Assembly: GCF_011758645.1 (NCBI RefSeq)
Contig: NZ_JAAMOZ010000004.1
Location: 1-64,000 of the forward strand
DNA: 64,000 nt
DNA from: Brooklawnia cerclae
Lineage (GTDB): Bacteria; Actinomycetota; Actinomycetes; Propionibacteriales; Propionibacteriaceae
Reading direction: 5' to 3'
The notes below the pieces were generated by a model. That model was given only the letters and a program-made list of their open reading frames with translations. It was not told the DNA's origin and ran no database searches. The position numbers were made by a program, and so were the translations under genes. Positions 17,078 to 27,010 of this stretch are shown piece by piece (within the stretch, counting starts at the first letter, position 1; every line of letters begins with the position of its first letter).

Positions 17078-17104
17078 AAAGCCCCGGTCGTGGACCGAGG
17101 CTTT
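17078..17104 (-). terminator. Intrinsic terminator after tRNA-Arg
   Basis: On the minus strand AAAGCCTCGGTC pairs with GACCGGGGCTTT across a CAC loop, followed by GCTCTTTCT. It is placed 34 bases beyond the tRNA-Arg 3' end and probably ends a tRNA-Ser/tRNA-Arg transcript. Confidence 0.75.
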
Positions 17105-17137
17105 CACGCGGGACTGCTCGAGTGAACCAACTTTCTT

Positions 17138-17213
17138 TGGCGCACCCAGAGGGACTCGAACCCCCAACCTTCTGATCCGTAGTCAGATGCTCTATCCATT
17201 AAGCTATGGGTGC
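17138..17213 (-). tRNA. tRNA-Arg(ACG)
   Basis: A 76-nt gene with encoded CCA. Acceptor stem GCACCCA/TGGGTGC; anticodon stem TCTGA/TCAGA with loop CTACGGA gives anticodon ACG. A34 of this tRNA is the substrate of TadA (5104-5562). It lies 112 bases downstream of tRNA-Ser(GCU) in the same direction. Confidence 0.96.
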
Positions 17214-17325
17214 AGGTCCCGCGGGCAGTTGATTACTGTACCCCACGCCATTCGCTACCGCCAAACGAGTGTGGACGCGTCCGCGGCGCCGGAAGCCACG
17301 GGCTGTCGCCGCAGAGCCAAGACAA

Positions 17326-17419
17326 TGGCGGAGGTGGCGGGATTTGAACCCGCGATGGGCTTTAAGACCCAAACCCGCTTAGCAGGCGGGCGCCATAGAC
17401 CGGACTAGGCGACACCTCC
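17326..17419 (-). tRNA. tRNA-Ser(GCU)
   Basis: A 94-nt gene with encoded CCA. Acceptor stem GGAGGTG/CACCTCC; anticodon stem CCCGC/GCGGG with loop CTGCTAA gives anticodon GCT, reading AGC/AGU. A long variable arm (GGGTCTTAAAGCCC) is typical for serine tRNAs. No terminator follows before tRNA-Arg, so the two are probably one transcript. Confidence 0.95.
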
Positions 17420-17775
17420 ACGAGCGTCGGCTCGGCATGATCCGGGGCCGGACGTCCGTCTAAGGCTACTGGCAACCCCAACGCTCCGCAAAGTCGCCGA
17501 CCACACAGGTGCCCGGACGACGGCCGAGCCTGCCAGCATCGAGGGAGTACCGACCTCACCGAAACGGTACGCGCGGCTCCGGGCTGCGGAGCGTCCCTGC
17601 GAATCGCCACGCCGGCCGCGTCAAGGCCCCGCGCCGTGGCAAGGCCATGCGGAGCAGTAACCTGACCGGAGCAAACCCGGATTCGGTCCAGGGTCCGATG
17701 CCGGTCACAGGAATCTGCGCTAACGTCGCAGGGACCTGCGGCCCGACACAGACCACAAACCCGCGGAGGAACAGC

Positions 17776-20700
17776 GTGCCCCAACCCGGAGAGCAGTCCC
17801 GCCCTGAGCGCTCGCACGCGCGCCGGGGTCTGGAAAACCCCCCGGACGAGGCCACCCCCATCCCTGACAACAGCGGATATCCCTCGTCATCGACGTCATC
17901 GTCCGGATCGAACTCATCCGGCACCTCATCGACCGGCGCCGGAGCCTACGGTTCCAGCACCTACGCACCAGGATCGTACGGATCGGGGTCATATCGCCCC
18001 GGTTCCTACGACTCCAGCGCGTACAGGCCCAGCTCGTCGAGTTCGCCGTCCTCTTCCGGGGGGCCGGGCTCCACGGCCTCCGGCTCGGGCTCCTCCTCGC
18101 CCTACACCCCTCGGACGAGCGGCTCGGCCGGGTCGAGCGGCGTGGGCAGTTCCGCCGGGATGAGCAGTTCTGCCGGAACGAGCGGCTTGGCCGGGACGGG
18201 CAGTTCTGCCGGGACGAGCGGATACGGCTCGGGTGGCCACGGCGACACCTACGGCTCCCTGTACAGCTCGGGCTCGTACACCCCTCGTCCCTACAGTCCG
18301 GGCTCAGCGGCCTCGTCGACCGGGTCGGGTTCGGCCTCCGCCCCGTCCTCGGGCGGATCGTCCTCGTCGGGGGGGTACTCCTCCGCCACCAGTCCATCGG
18401 GATTCGGCTCGTCGTCCTACAACCCCTGGTCGACCTCGTCGTCCGGCTCCCCGTCCTCGTCCGGCCCGACATCGCCGTCGGGTTCCTCGTTCGGCACGTC
18501 ATCGCCCGACCGGACCACGCCCGGACCAAGCGCGTACGGGCCGAGTTCCTACGGTTCCAGCTCGTTCGGGACGACCCCGTCCGGCTCGGGTTCATCCCGC
18601 ACCGGTTCGTACGACTCCGGTTCGCGCACCGGCCGGTCACCCGGCGCCGACGCGGCCTCCGGTGACTCCGCCGGTACCGCCAGCACCTACGGCACCAGTT
18701 CCTACCGGCCCGGTTCGTACGGCACCGGCTCGTCCGGCACCGGTACGAGCCCCTCCGGATACGGCACGGGGAGCCTGTTCGGCGCGGGCTCGGGCACCAC
18801 CGCATCCGGCGCGGCAGGTGGTGCGTCAGGGGCAGCCGGTTCGGGAGCCTCCACCTCGGGAATCAGCAGTTCAGCGGCCGCCGGCCTGTCGGGGGCCGGC
18901 GCCTCGGGGACGGGCGGTGCGGGTTCGCGGCCCTACACCTCGCCGTTCGGCACCCCGCCCACGAGCGGATCGTCCACCCCGGCCTCGTCGGGCGCATCGT
19001 CGCCGTTCACCCGGCCCTCATCAGGTTCCTCGTCGGGCAGCGCCTCGAGCAGCACAACCCCCTGGGACTCGTCCCTCTACGGCTCGTCGTTGTACGGCTC
19101 CTCGTCCCGCGAGTCGGGCACTTCGGCATCCAGCCCCTACTCGTCCTCGTCCAGCCCGTTCGGCGCCACCGGCTTCCCCTCGGCCGGCTCCTCATCGGGC
19201 GATTCCGCGTCCGGCGGCTCGCCGGCGGCACACGCCCCCACCTCGCGCACGAACCCGTACTCGTCACAGCCGTCCTCGCGCGACTCGTCGGCCGGCGACT
19301 CGTCATCCTTCGGCGGCACCCGCCCGGCGCCGAGTTCCACGAATCCGTTCGGATCGACATCCTCTCTCGGGTCCACGTCGTCGTTCGGCTCTTCCGCGGC
19401 ATCGTCGGGCTCGTCCTCGGCGTACGGCTCGACCTCCGCCTATGGTTCCCTGTCGCGCGAGACCACCTCACCCTCATCCGGAACACCGTCATCGGGCACC
19501 CCCGGCGCGAGCACGTCCACACCGTCACCGTTCGGCCCCCGCTCCTCGGAGTCCGCGTCGTTCGGCTCCACCTCGTACCGCCCCGCCACCGGGGAGTCCT
19601 CTGCCGGGGGGTCCTCCTTCGATGCGGGTGCGAGGACGACGAGTCCGTTCGACCGCACCTCGGCCTTCGGCTCCACGTCGTCCACCGCATCCTCGGCAGG
19701 GACGACCCCGGCCGGAGCCGCTTTCGGCGCCCCGGCAGGCGGCGGCTCTTCCGCTAGCACCCCCTCAGCCGGTGGCACATCCGCGTTCGGACCGTACGGA
19801 CCCAAGCCCTCCAGCCCCACGACGGCCCGCGACTCGACGCCCACGTCACCATTCGCGCCCGTGGGCTCCACCCGCGCCGAATCCGGCCCCAAGGCCCCGT
19901 CCGACAAGCCGAAACCCGTCTGGGACGACGACACCGCCTCGGCTGCCGCGTCCGCCGACTGGACGACCTCGTACGGTACGACCTCCTCTTTCGCCTCGAT
20001 CGCCTACACCCCGGACCCGCAGGACACGACGACCTTCAAAGCGGCGGAGCCGGACCCGGTAGCATCGCCCCGCTCGGCCAGGAGGACCTCCCCCCTGACC
20101 CAGGAGCGGGCAACCTCGCGATTGGAGTCCGTCCCCGACGACATCGACGAGGACGACGGGGATGACGGGGACCCCACCGAGGAATCGGCGGCGGTGTCGC
20201 GGCGCCGTCGTGGTGCCGCTGCCACGAGCGCGTCCCGGCCCGGCAAGCCCGATCGACGCTTCCGTGGTGCCGTCGTCAAGACGATCGCCGGGACGATCGT
20301 CCCCGGGCTCGGTTTTCTCGGCACCCGTCTCCAGGGCCTCGGCATCGTCCTGATGACCGCCCTGGTCACGGGCACTCTCGTCTTCGGCTTCATGCTCGCC
20401 CGCAATCCCGCTCTCGTAGCCGGCAATGCGCTGAAGTCGGGAACCATGTTCTGGATCGCCGTCGGGCTCGCCGTCTTCGCGCTCCTGTGGGTGGTCGTCA
20501 TCGTGGGCACCTACCTGATCAATCGCCCGAAGCCGCTCACCACGGGCAAGCGCATCGGAGGAGCCATCCTGGTCGCCCTGCTCTCGCTGGCCACCAGCGG
20601 CCCGATGGCGGTCGCCTCGGCCTACTCGTTCGAGACCGCGAGCCTGTCGGGACAGGTCTTCGAGTCCGAGGACGAGTCGCAGTCGCAGACCCGTCCGACC

Positions 20701-21843
20701 CTCGACACCGTCGACCCGTGGGCGGACATCTCGCGCGTCAACATCCTGTTGCTCGGCGGCGACTCCGGCGAGAGCCGGGACGAGTCGCTGGGCATCCGCA
20801 CCGACACCATGATGCTGGCGTCCATCGACACCGCCACGGGCAACACGGTGATCATCCAGCTCCCGAGAAACCTGCAGGGCGCGGTCTTCCCCGACGGCAC
20901 GGCGCTCCAGGAAGCGTTCCCCTACGGATTCGACGACGGGGACACCTCGATGCTCAACGCCATCTGGAACGATGTGCCGGCCATGTACCCGGAGTTGTTC
21001 ACCGACACGTCCTATCCCGGGGCGGACGCCCTGAAGTGGGCGGTCGAGGGCATCACCGGGCTGCATCCCGACTACTTCGTCATGGTCAACATCGACGGCC
21101 TGGTCAACCTCGTGGACGCGATGGGCGGCGTCACCCTCAACGTGAACTTCCCCATCGCCAAGGGCGGCAGCGTGGACGGCGGCGACTGCGGCATGTGGGG
21201 CTACATCCCCGAAGGTCCGAGCCAACTGCTCAACGGCGACAACGCCATGTGGTACGCCCGAAGCCGCTGCAACTCGCCGAACCTCGACAACGGCGCCGCA
21301 GGCGACTTCAGCCGCATGGAGCGCCAGTCGTGCCTCGTGGACGCCGTGATCGCCCAAGCCGACCCGGCGACCATGCTCACCCGCTACGAGCAGATCGCCC
21401 AGGCGGCCGGCGAGATGATCGTCACCGACATCCCGCAGGAGCACCTGTCGGCGATGGTCGAACTCGCCACCCGCATGCAGAACGCCCAATACATCACCCG
21501 GCTGCCGTTCGTCGAGGGTGTGAACGGCTACACGTCCTCCTATCCGGACTTCGACCTGATGAAACAGCAGGTGGCCGCAGCCATCGCGGAGACCAGCGCG
21601 GACGCCCAGTCGAGCGCTCAGGCGACCACACAGCCCGCGACCGACCCGACCACCGCCACCACGGAGACCGCGCAGGCCACCGACCCGGCGACCACACAGG
21701 CCGCGGCCGAGCCGACCGCGTCCGAGACCGTCTCGGACGCCTGCGCCTACCGCCACGAGGAACCGCTCGGGGACGTGCCCGACTCGGTGCCGGTCTACAC
21801 ACCGCCCGCCTCCGAGGCAGCGAGCACCGAAGGACCCCGGTAG
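17776..21843 (+). CDS. LytR-CpsA-Psr (LCP) family protein with giant low-complexity N-terminus
   Basis: LCP enzymes attach teichoic-acid-like or arabinogalactan polymers to peptidoglycan outside the cell. This 1355-residue protein is about four times the usual length. Residues ~35-780 are Ser/Gly/Thr/Ala/Pro-rich with many Tyr and Phe in [S/G]Y[S/G] and FG/PFG contexts (SYGSGSYRPGSYDSS, NPFGSTSSLGS). An acidic/basic linker (DDIDEDDGDDGD, RRRRG) follows, then three TM helices (about 840-945) and the LCP domain (about 985-1255: NILLLGGDSGESRDE, RTDTMMLASID, LPRNLQ, ARSRCNSPN). The tail is Thr/Ala-rich. Three TMs put the low-complexity part in the cytosol. Start GTG 17776 follows GGAGGA; the open frame upstream lacks an SD. 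Confidence 0.88.
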   Translation: MPQPGEQSRPERSHARRGLENPPDEATPIPDNSGYPSSSTSSSGSNSSGTSSTGAGAYGSSTYAPGSYGSGSYRPGSYDSSAYRPSSSSSPSSSGGPGSTASGSGSSSPYTPRTSGSAGSSGVGSSAGMSSSAGTSGLAGTGSSAGTSGYGSGGHGDTYGSLYSSGSYTPRPYSPGSAASSTGSGSASAPSSGGSSSSGGYSSATSPSGFGSSSYNPWSTSSSGSPSSSGPTSPSGSSFGTSSPDRTTPGPSAYGPSSYGSSSFGTTPSGSGSSRTGSYDSGSRTGRSPGADAASGDSAGTASTYGTSSYRPGSYGTGSSGTGTSPSGYGTGSLFGAGSGTTASGAAGGASGAAGSGASTSGISSSAAAGLSGAGASGTGGAGSRPYTSPFGTPPTSGSSTPASSGASSPFTRPSSGSSSGSASSSTTPWDSSLYGSSLYGSSSRESGTSASSPYSSSSSPFGATGFPSAGSSSGDSASGGSPAAHAPTSRTNPYSSQPSSRDSSAGDSSSFGGTRPAPSSTNPFGSTSSLGSTSSFGSSAASSGSSSAYGSTSAYGSLSRETTSPSSGTPSSGTPGASTSTPSPFGPRSSESASFGSTSYRPATGESSAGGSSFDAGARTTSPFDRTSAFGSTSSTASSAGTTPAGAAFGAPAGGGSSASTPSAGGTSAFGPYGPKPSSPTTARDSTPTSPFAPVGSTRAESGPKAPSDKPKPVWDDDTASAAASADWTTSYGTTSSFASIAYTPDPQDTTTFKAAEPDPVASPRSARRTSPLTQERATSRLESVPDDIDEDDGDDGDPTEESAAVSRRRRGAAATSASRPGKPDRRFRGAVVKTIAGTIVPGLGFLGTRLQGLGIVLMTALVTGTLVFGFMLARNPALVAGNALKSGTMFWIAVGLAVFALLWVVVIVGTYLINRPKPLTTGKRIGGAILVALLSLATSGPMAVASAYSFETASLSGQVFESEDESQSQTRPTLDTVDPWADISRVNILLLGGDSGESRDESLGIRTDTMMLASIDTATGNTVIIQLPRNLQGAVFPDGTALQEAFPYGFDDGDTSMLNAIWNDVPAMYPELFTDTSYPGADALKWAVEGITGLHPDYFVMVNIDGLVNLVDAMGGVTLNVNFPIAKGGSVDGGDCGMWGYIPEGPSQLLNGDNAMWYARSRCNSPNLDNGAAGDFSRMERQSCLVDAVIAQADPATMLTRYEQIAQAAGEMIVTDIPQEHLSAMVELATRMQNAQYITRLPFVEGVNGYTSSYPDFDLMKQQVAAAIAETSADAQSSAQATTQPATDPTTATTETAQATDPATTQAAAEPTASETVSDACAYRHEEPLGDVPDSVPVYTPPASEAASTEGPR

Positions 21844-21860
21844 ACCGGATCACGCTGACA

Positions 21861-22170
21861 CTCGTTGACCCTGTCCGCCAGACGCCCGTTGAGCTTGTCC
21901 GCCAGACGCCCGTCGAGCTTGTCCGCCAGACGCCCGTCGAGCTTGTCCGCCAGACGCCCGTTGAGCTTGTCGAAACGGGCCCTTCGACAGGCTCAGGGAG
22001 CAACCACCTCCAGCGCCCGTCGAGAACCACACCCAACGCCCGTCGAGCTTGTCCGTCAAACGCCCGTTGAGCTTGTCGAAACGGGCCCTTCGACAGGCTC
22101 AGGGAACAACCGCGTCCAGCGGCCCGTCGAGAACCACGCCCAACGCCCGTTGAGCTTGTCGAAACGAACC
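21861..22170. repeat. Hairpin-repeat array 1 (GAGCTTGTCGA family)
   Basis: Fills the 363-base gap between the convergent LCP gene and the gene at 22207. It begins with about four 24-bp tandem units of the type GCCCGTTGAGCTTGTCCGCC AGAC (21864-21966), then intact hairpins such as arm GCCCGTT, core GAGCTTGTCGA, arm AACGGGC, and arm CCCT/AGGG variants. No gene is present. Confidence 0.85.
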
Positions 22171-22206
22171 CTCCGGCCCGCCCAGAAACCGGCGGCGACG
22201 AATCCG

Positions 22207-22668
22207 TCAGGCGGCCCGCTCGGCGAGCCTGGCCGAGACGTCGAGCGTGAGCGCGCGCATCCGCTCGTCCGCGACCCCACCGGGGCACTGGATGAACGTG
22301 CGATCCACCAGGCCCTGGGCGATCACCAGCCGCGACCCGTCAGGGGTGGCCGACACACCTGTGACGTCGATCCAGGCGCCGCCCTTGTGATAGCCGGGCC
22401 CGGAGACGTCGAAACCGTCGTCCGACAGGACGATGTGCAACGTGCCGGACGACACGAACGCCACCGCGGCGATGCCCAGCGCGACCCCCACGGCCGCGGA
22501 GACCGCGCCCGCGATTCCCAGGGGAAGGTTGCGTGGCTCCGGCCAGCCGAACCAGCACAGCACGGCCCCGGCAATCGCCAAGACCGCTGCGAGAACGACG
22601 GCCCGTACGGGAGCCTTCGGCCGCAGGGCGTAGTACGCCACACTGTCCCCATGCGATGACACCGTCAT
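22207..22668 (-). CDS. Small two-TM membrane protein of unknown function
   Basis: A 153-residue protein. Two hydrophobic segments (about residues 20-42, RAVVLAAVLAIAGAVLCWFGW, and 48-72, LGIAGAVSAAVGVALGIAAVAFV) precede a ~75-residue soluble part (TLHIVLSDDGFDVSGPGYHKGGAWIDVTGVSATPDGSRLVI), reminiscent of membrane PH-like domains. The ATG at 22668 is fixed by GGAGG 7 bases upstream. The tRNA-Ser(UGA) gene ends 30 bases upstream in the same direction with no terminator, so read-through from the tRNA promoter is likely. I do not recognise the family. Confidence 0.7.
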   Translation of the reverse strand: MTVSSHGDSVAYYALRPKAPVRAVVLAAVLAIAGAVLCWFGWPEPRNLPLGIAGAVSAAVGVALGIAAVAFVSSGTLHIVLSDDGFDVSGPGYHKGGAWIDVTGVSATPDGSRLVIAQGLVDRTFIQCPGGVADERMRALTLDVSARLAERAA

Positions 22669-22697
22669 CGAGCTGCCTCCTCCCTGTACGGCAAGGG

Positions 22698-22780
22698 CGG
22701 CGAGAGTGGGATTCGAACCCACGGAGCTTTCGCTCGGCCGCTTTCAAGGCGGCTGCACTAGTCCACTATGCGATCTCGCC
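22698..22780 (-). tRNA. tRNA-Ser(UGA)
   Basis: Acceptor stem GGCGAGA/TCTCGCC; anticodon stem GCCGC/GCGGC with loop CTTGAAA gives anticodon TGA. Long variable arm GAGCGAAAGCTC and T arm GTGGGTTCGAATCCCAC. The discriminator base is G and the next bases are CCC, so CCA is not encoded, unlike the other three tRNA genes here. Confidence 0.94.
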
Positions 22781-22838
22781 GTGGTTGAACTCATGGTAGC
22801 CCACACCGCGTGGCCAGCCCTGATGGCAGGCTAGGGGC

Positions 22839-23810
22839 ATGCGTGCGATCGTCCTTGACGGATTCGGTGGGCCCGACGTGATGCGGTGGGCGGAGGTGCC
22901 GACACCGCATCCGGAGCCCGGGGAGGTTCGCGTCCGCACCGCCGCGGTGGGGGTCAACCGGGCCGACCTGCTGCAGCGCCAGGGGCACTATCCCCCTCCA
23001 CCGGGGGCGTCCGACCTTCTGGGACTGGAATGCTCCGGCGTGATCGATGCGATCGGCGAGGGCGTCGAGGAGTGGCGAACGGGCGACGAGGTCGTCGCGC
23101 TGCTTGCCGGGGGCGGCTACGCCGAGCAGGTCGTCGTCCCGGCGGGGCAGGTGGTTCGTCCTCCCGCAGGCATCGATCTGGTGAGTGCCGCGGGCCTGAT
23201 CGAGGTGGCGGCAACCGTCATGTCCAACATGGACCACGTGCACCTCACTCCGGGCGAGTCGCTGCTCGTCCACGGCGGAGCCGGGGGCATCGGTACGTTC
23301 GCGATCCAGTACGCGAAGGCGCTGGGCTGCCTCGTCGCGACCACCGCCTCGGCGGCAAAGCTCGACCACTGCCGTGGGCTCGGCGCCGCGATCGCCATCG
23401 ACTACTCGGGTGACTGGCTCGCCGAGTTGCTCGCCGCGACCGGCGACCGTGGTGTCGACGTGATCCTCGACATCATCGGTGCGAAGTACCTCGACGCCAA
23501 CATCTCGGCCCTGCGCGACGACGGCCGCCTGGTGATCATCGGCATGCAGAAGGGGACGAAGGCCGAGCTCAACATCGCGCGGCTGCTCAACAAGCGGGCG
23601 ACGGTGACCGCCACCAGCCTGCGGGGGCGCCCCCTCGGCCAGAAGGCCGCCATCACCCAGGACGTCGCGAAGCGAGTGTGGCCGATGATCTCCGACGGAC
23701 GCGTCAAACCTGCCCCGGAGACCCGGGTTCCCCTGTCGGAGGCAGCCAGGGCGCACGAGTTGCTGGCGTCCGGCGAGTTGGTCGGCAAGATCGTGCTGAC
23801 CGTCGACTGA
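22839..23810 (+). CDS. NAD(P)H-quinone oxidoreductase, PIG3/Qor type
   Basis: A 323-residue medium-chain dehydrogenase/reductase without the catalytic zinc ligands, of the quinone oxidoreductase (PIG3) group: one-electron reduction of quinones with NADPH. Seen: the GroES-like start AVGVNRADLLQRQGHYPPPPGAS, the Rossmann loop LVHGGAGGIGTFAIQYAKALG (about residues 140-160) and the late LLNKRATVTATSLRGRP typical of PIG3 proteins. It ends ASGELVGKIVLTVD. It stands between tRNA-Ser and argG, in the same direction as argG but with 128 bases and a likely operator between. Confidence 0.9.
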   Translation: MRAIVLDGFGGPDVMRWAEVPTPHPEPGEVRVRTAAVGVNRADLLQRQGHYPPPPGASDLLGLECSGVIDAIGEGVEEWRTGDEVVALLAGGGYAEQVVVPAGQVVRPPAGIDLVSAAGLIEVAATVMSNMDHVHLTPGESLLVHGGAGGIGTFAIQYAKALGCLVATTASAAKLDHCRGLGAAIAIDYSGDWLAELLAATGDRGVDVILDIIGAKYLDANISALRDDGRLVIIGMQKGTKAELNIARLLNKRATVTATSLRGRPLGQKAAITQDVAKRVWPMISDGRVKPAPETRVPLSEAARAHELLASGELVGKIVLTVD

Positions 23811-23836
23811 GCCCCGCTCGCCGCGTTGCCCGCTGA

Positions 23837-25357
<1,521 letters not shown>

Positions 25358-25381
25358 CCGTCAGACCCGCCGAACGCTCTT

Positions 25382-25529
25382 GCCCTTCGACAAGCTCAGG
25401 GAACAAACCACCCACCGCTCGTTGAGCCTGTCGAAACAAGCACCACACCAGCAGCCCGACGCCCGTTGAGCCTGTCGAAACAAGCACCACACCGGCAGCC
25501 CGACGCTCGTTGAGCTTGTCGAAACGAGC
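25382..25529. repeat. Hairpin-repeat array 2 (GAGCTTGTCGA family)
   Basis: Four units between argG and the GIY-YIG gene. Examples: CCCT/AGGG arms around the reverse-complement core TCGACAAGCTC at 25383, then three CGTT(GAGC...GTCGA)AAC-type units with GAGCCTGTCGA or GAGCTTGTCGA cores. The last has 7-base arms GCTCGTT/AACGAGC. Confidence 0.8.
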
Positions 25530-25611
25530 ACCACACCAGCAGCACGACATGCATCCAGACTGCCTGTGGATAACTTCCGTTCGTAGGACTCGTCCTCGGC
25601 AGAATCGTCGC

Positions 25612-25947
25612 ATGCCTGCCATGTACATTCTCCGCTGCGGGGATGGTTCCCTATACGTAGGGAGCACCACAGATCTCGACGCTCGTCTAACACAACACGC
25701 TTCCGGCAAGGGCTCTGCGTACACGAGCAAACGACTGCCGGTCGAACTCGTCTACGCGGCCGAGTTCGATTCCCTGGCCGAGGCCTACGCGTTCGAACGC
25801 CAAGTGCACGGGTGGAGCAGGGCCAAGCGTCTCGCCCTCGTCGCGGGACGCTACGACGCTCTGCCCGCGTTGAGTCGCAATCATCAAGGACCCGACACGC
25901 GTTTCCCTTCGACAAGCTCAGGGGACAAACCACCCACCGCCCGTTGA
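25612..25947 (+). CDS. GIY-YIG domain protein (YhbQ-like)
   Basis: A 111-residue single-domain GIY-YIG nuclease-fold protein similar to YhbQ/UPF0213. The motif is MYILRCGDGSLYVGST (about residues 4-19), followed by TSKRLPVELVYAAEF and ...AYAFERQVHGWSRAKRLALV with the conserved Glu. ATG 25612 is the start of homology. The domain ends near residue 90; the last ~17 residues (DTRFPSTSSGDKPPTAR) are translated from repeat array 3, and the stop TGA lies inside a repeat unit. So the repeat has rewritten the C-terminus. The role of the family is unclear; some members have DNA nuclease activity. Confidence 0.85.
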   Translation: MPAMYILRCGDGSLYVGSTTDLDARLTQHASGKGSAYTSKRLPVELVYAAEFDSLAEAYAFERQVHGWSRAKRLALVAGRYDALPALSRNHQGPDTRFPSTSSGDKPPTAR

Positions 25948-26083
25948 GCTTGTCGAAACGGGCACGCCCCCCGACAAGCTCAGGGCCACCTGCCTACCGC
26001 CCGTTGAGCTTGTCGAAACGGGCACACCCCCCGACAAACTCGGGGCCACCTGCCTACCGCCCGTTGAGCTTGTCGAAACGAGC
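25906..26083. repeat. Hairpin-repeat array 3 (GAGCTTGTCGA family)
   Basis: Six or seven units between the GIY-YIG domain and the sirtuin gene, alternating CCCT/AGGG-type with 7-base arm GCCCGTT/AACGGGC units at a near-regular spacing. The blocks 25942-25998 and 26000-26056 are near-identical, so local duplication has occurred. The first units are translated as the tail of the GIY-YIG protein. Confidence 0.85.
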
Positions 26084-26157
26084 CCCCCCGTGGCTTCGGC
26101 GAACCGTCCACCGGCCCTCGGGACGACCACCCCGGGCACCGGACTACCGTGGGCGGC

Positions 26158-26949
26158 ATGAACGAGCAGGCCATCGAAACGCTGGCAACCTGGCTGGACG
26201 AGGCCCATCGTGCCGTCTTCTTCGGCGGTGCGGGCGTCTCCACCGAATCGGGCATCCCCGACTTCCGCTCCGCTGCCGGTCTCTACACCACCCAGGCGAA
26301 CACGGGGCTTCCGCCGGAATACCTGCTGAGCCACGAGTGCCTGGTCAACCAGCCTGAGCAGTTCTTCGCCTTCCACCGCAAGCACCTCGTGCACCCCGAG
26401 GCCCGTCCGAACGCCGCGCACCTCGCACTGGCCGAACTCGAGGCGAAGGGGCATCTGTCGGCGGTCGTCACACAGAACATCGACGGGCTGCACCAGATGG
26501 CCGGGTCGCGCGTCGTCCACGAACTCCATGGCTCGGTAGAACGCAACCACTGTCTGGGACGTCCGACGCACCGATATTCCCTGGCGCAGATCCCGGACGA
26601 GCCCCTCGTCCCCATGTGCCCGGTGGACGGCGCGATGATCCGCCCCGACGTCGTCCTCTACGGGGAAGCGCTGGACGAGCGCGTCGTGTCGGCGTCGCTG
26701 CAAGCCATCGAGGCAGCCGATGTGCTCATCGTCGGGGGGACGTCACTGAACGTCTACCCCGCCGCGGGCATGATCCACGACTATCACGGACGTCGTCTCG
26801 TCCTGGTCAACCTCGAAGCCACACCCATGGACCGACTGGCCAATCTCACGATCCACGAGCCCATCGGGCAGGTGCTGGCCGCGGCCTGCGGGCTTCTGTG
26901 GCCCGGCTGGGAGCCCACGCCGCAGGAGCATGACCCCTCGGCGTCCTAG
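26158..26949 (+). CDS. Sirtuin (NAD-dependent protein deacylase) with degenerate zinc ribbon
   Basis: A 263-residue Sir2-fold enzyme. NAD-binding and catalytic parts are intact: GGAGVSTESGIPDFRSAAG (about residues 23-41), TQNIDGLHQMAG, VHELHGS with the catalytic His, GGTSLNVYPAAGMI and VNLEATPMD. The zinc module is unusual: instead of CxxC...CxxC it reads CLGR (about residue 137) and CPVD (about 160), so each second Cys is replaced, by Arg and Asp. Either zinc is lost and the module is held another way, or other residues help. The ATG at 26158 is used; a GTG nine bases upstream is possible. It is alone, between arrays and the WhiB-like gene. Confidence 0.88.
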   Translation: MNEQAIETLATWLDEAHRAVFFGGAGVSTESGIPDFRSAAGLYTTQANTGLPPEYLLSHECLVNQPEQFFAFHRKHLVHPEARPNAAHLALAELEAKGHLSAVVTQNIDGLHQMAGSRVVHELHGSVERNHCLGRPTHRYSLAQIPDEPLVPMCPVDGAMIRPDVVLYGEALDERVVSASLQAIEAADVLIVGGTSLNVYPAAGMIHDYHGRRLVLVNLEATPMDRLANLTIHEPIGQVLAAACGLLWPGWEPTPQEHDPSAS

Positions 26950-27010
26950 GCTGTGGACAACAACGCGGGAGGCGCCGTCCTCCCACCCGTACAGGAGATC
27001 TGATACCGGC

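Noticed and set aside
16698-17408. Small proteins with MCRNQGRTP starts (16698-16958, 16998-17408)
   Set aside because: Both start inside the inverted arms of the family 2 element and run over tRNA genes or a promoter region; their similarity is due to the inverted repeat.
18233-20062. 609-residue Pro/Arg-rich open frame inside the LCP gene
   Set aside because: It is the +1 shadow of the Ser/Gly-rich coding sequence; no SD and no recognisable domain. The LCP frame continues into a real catalytic domain.
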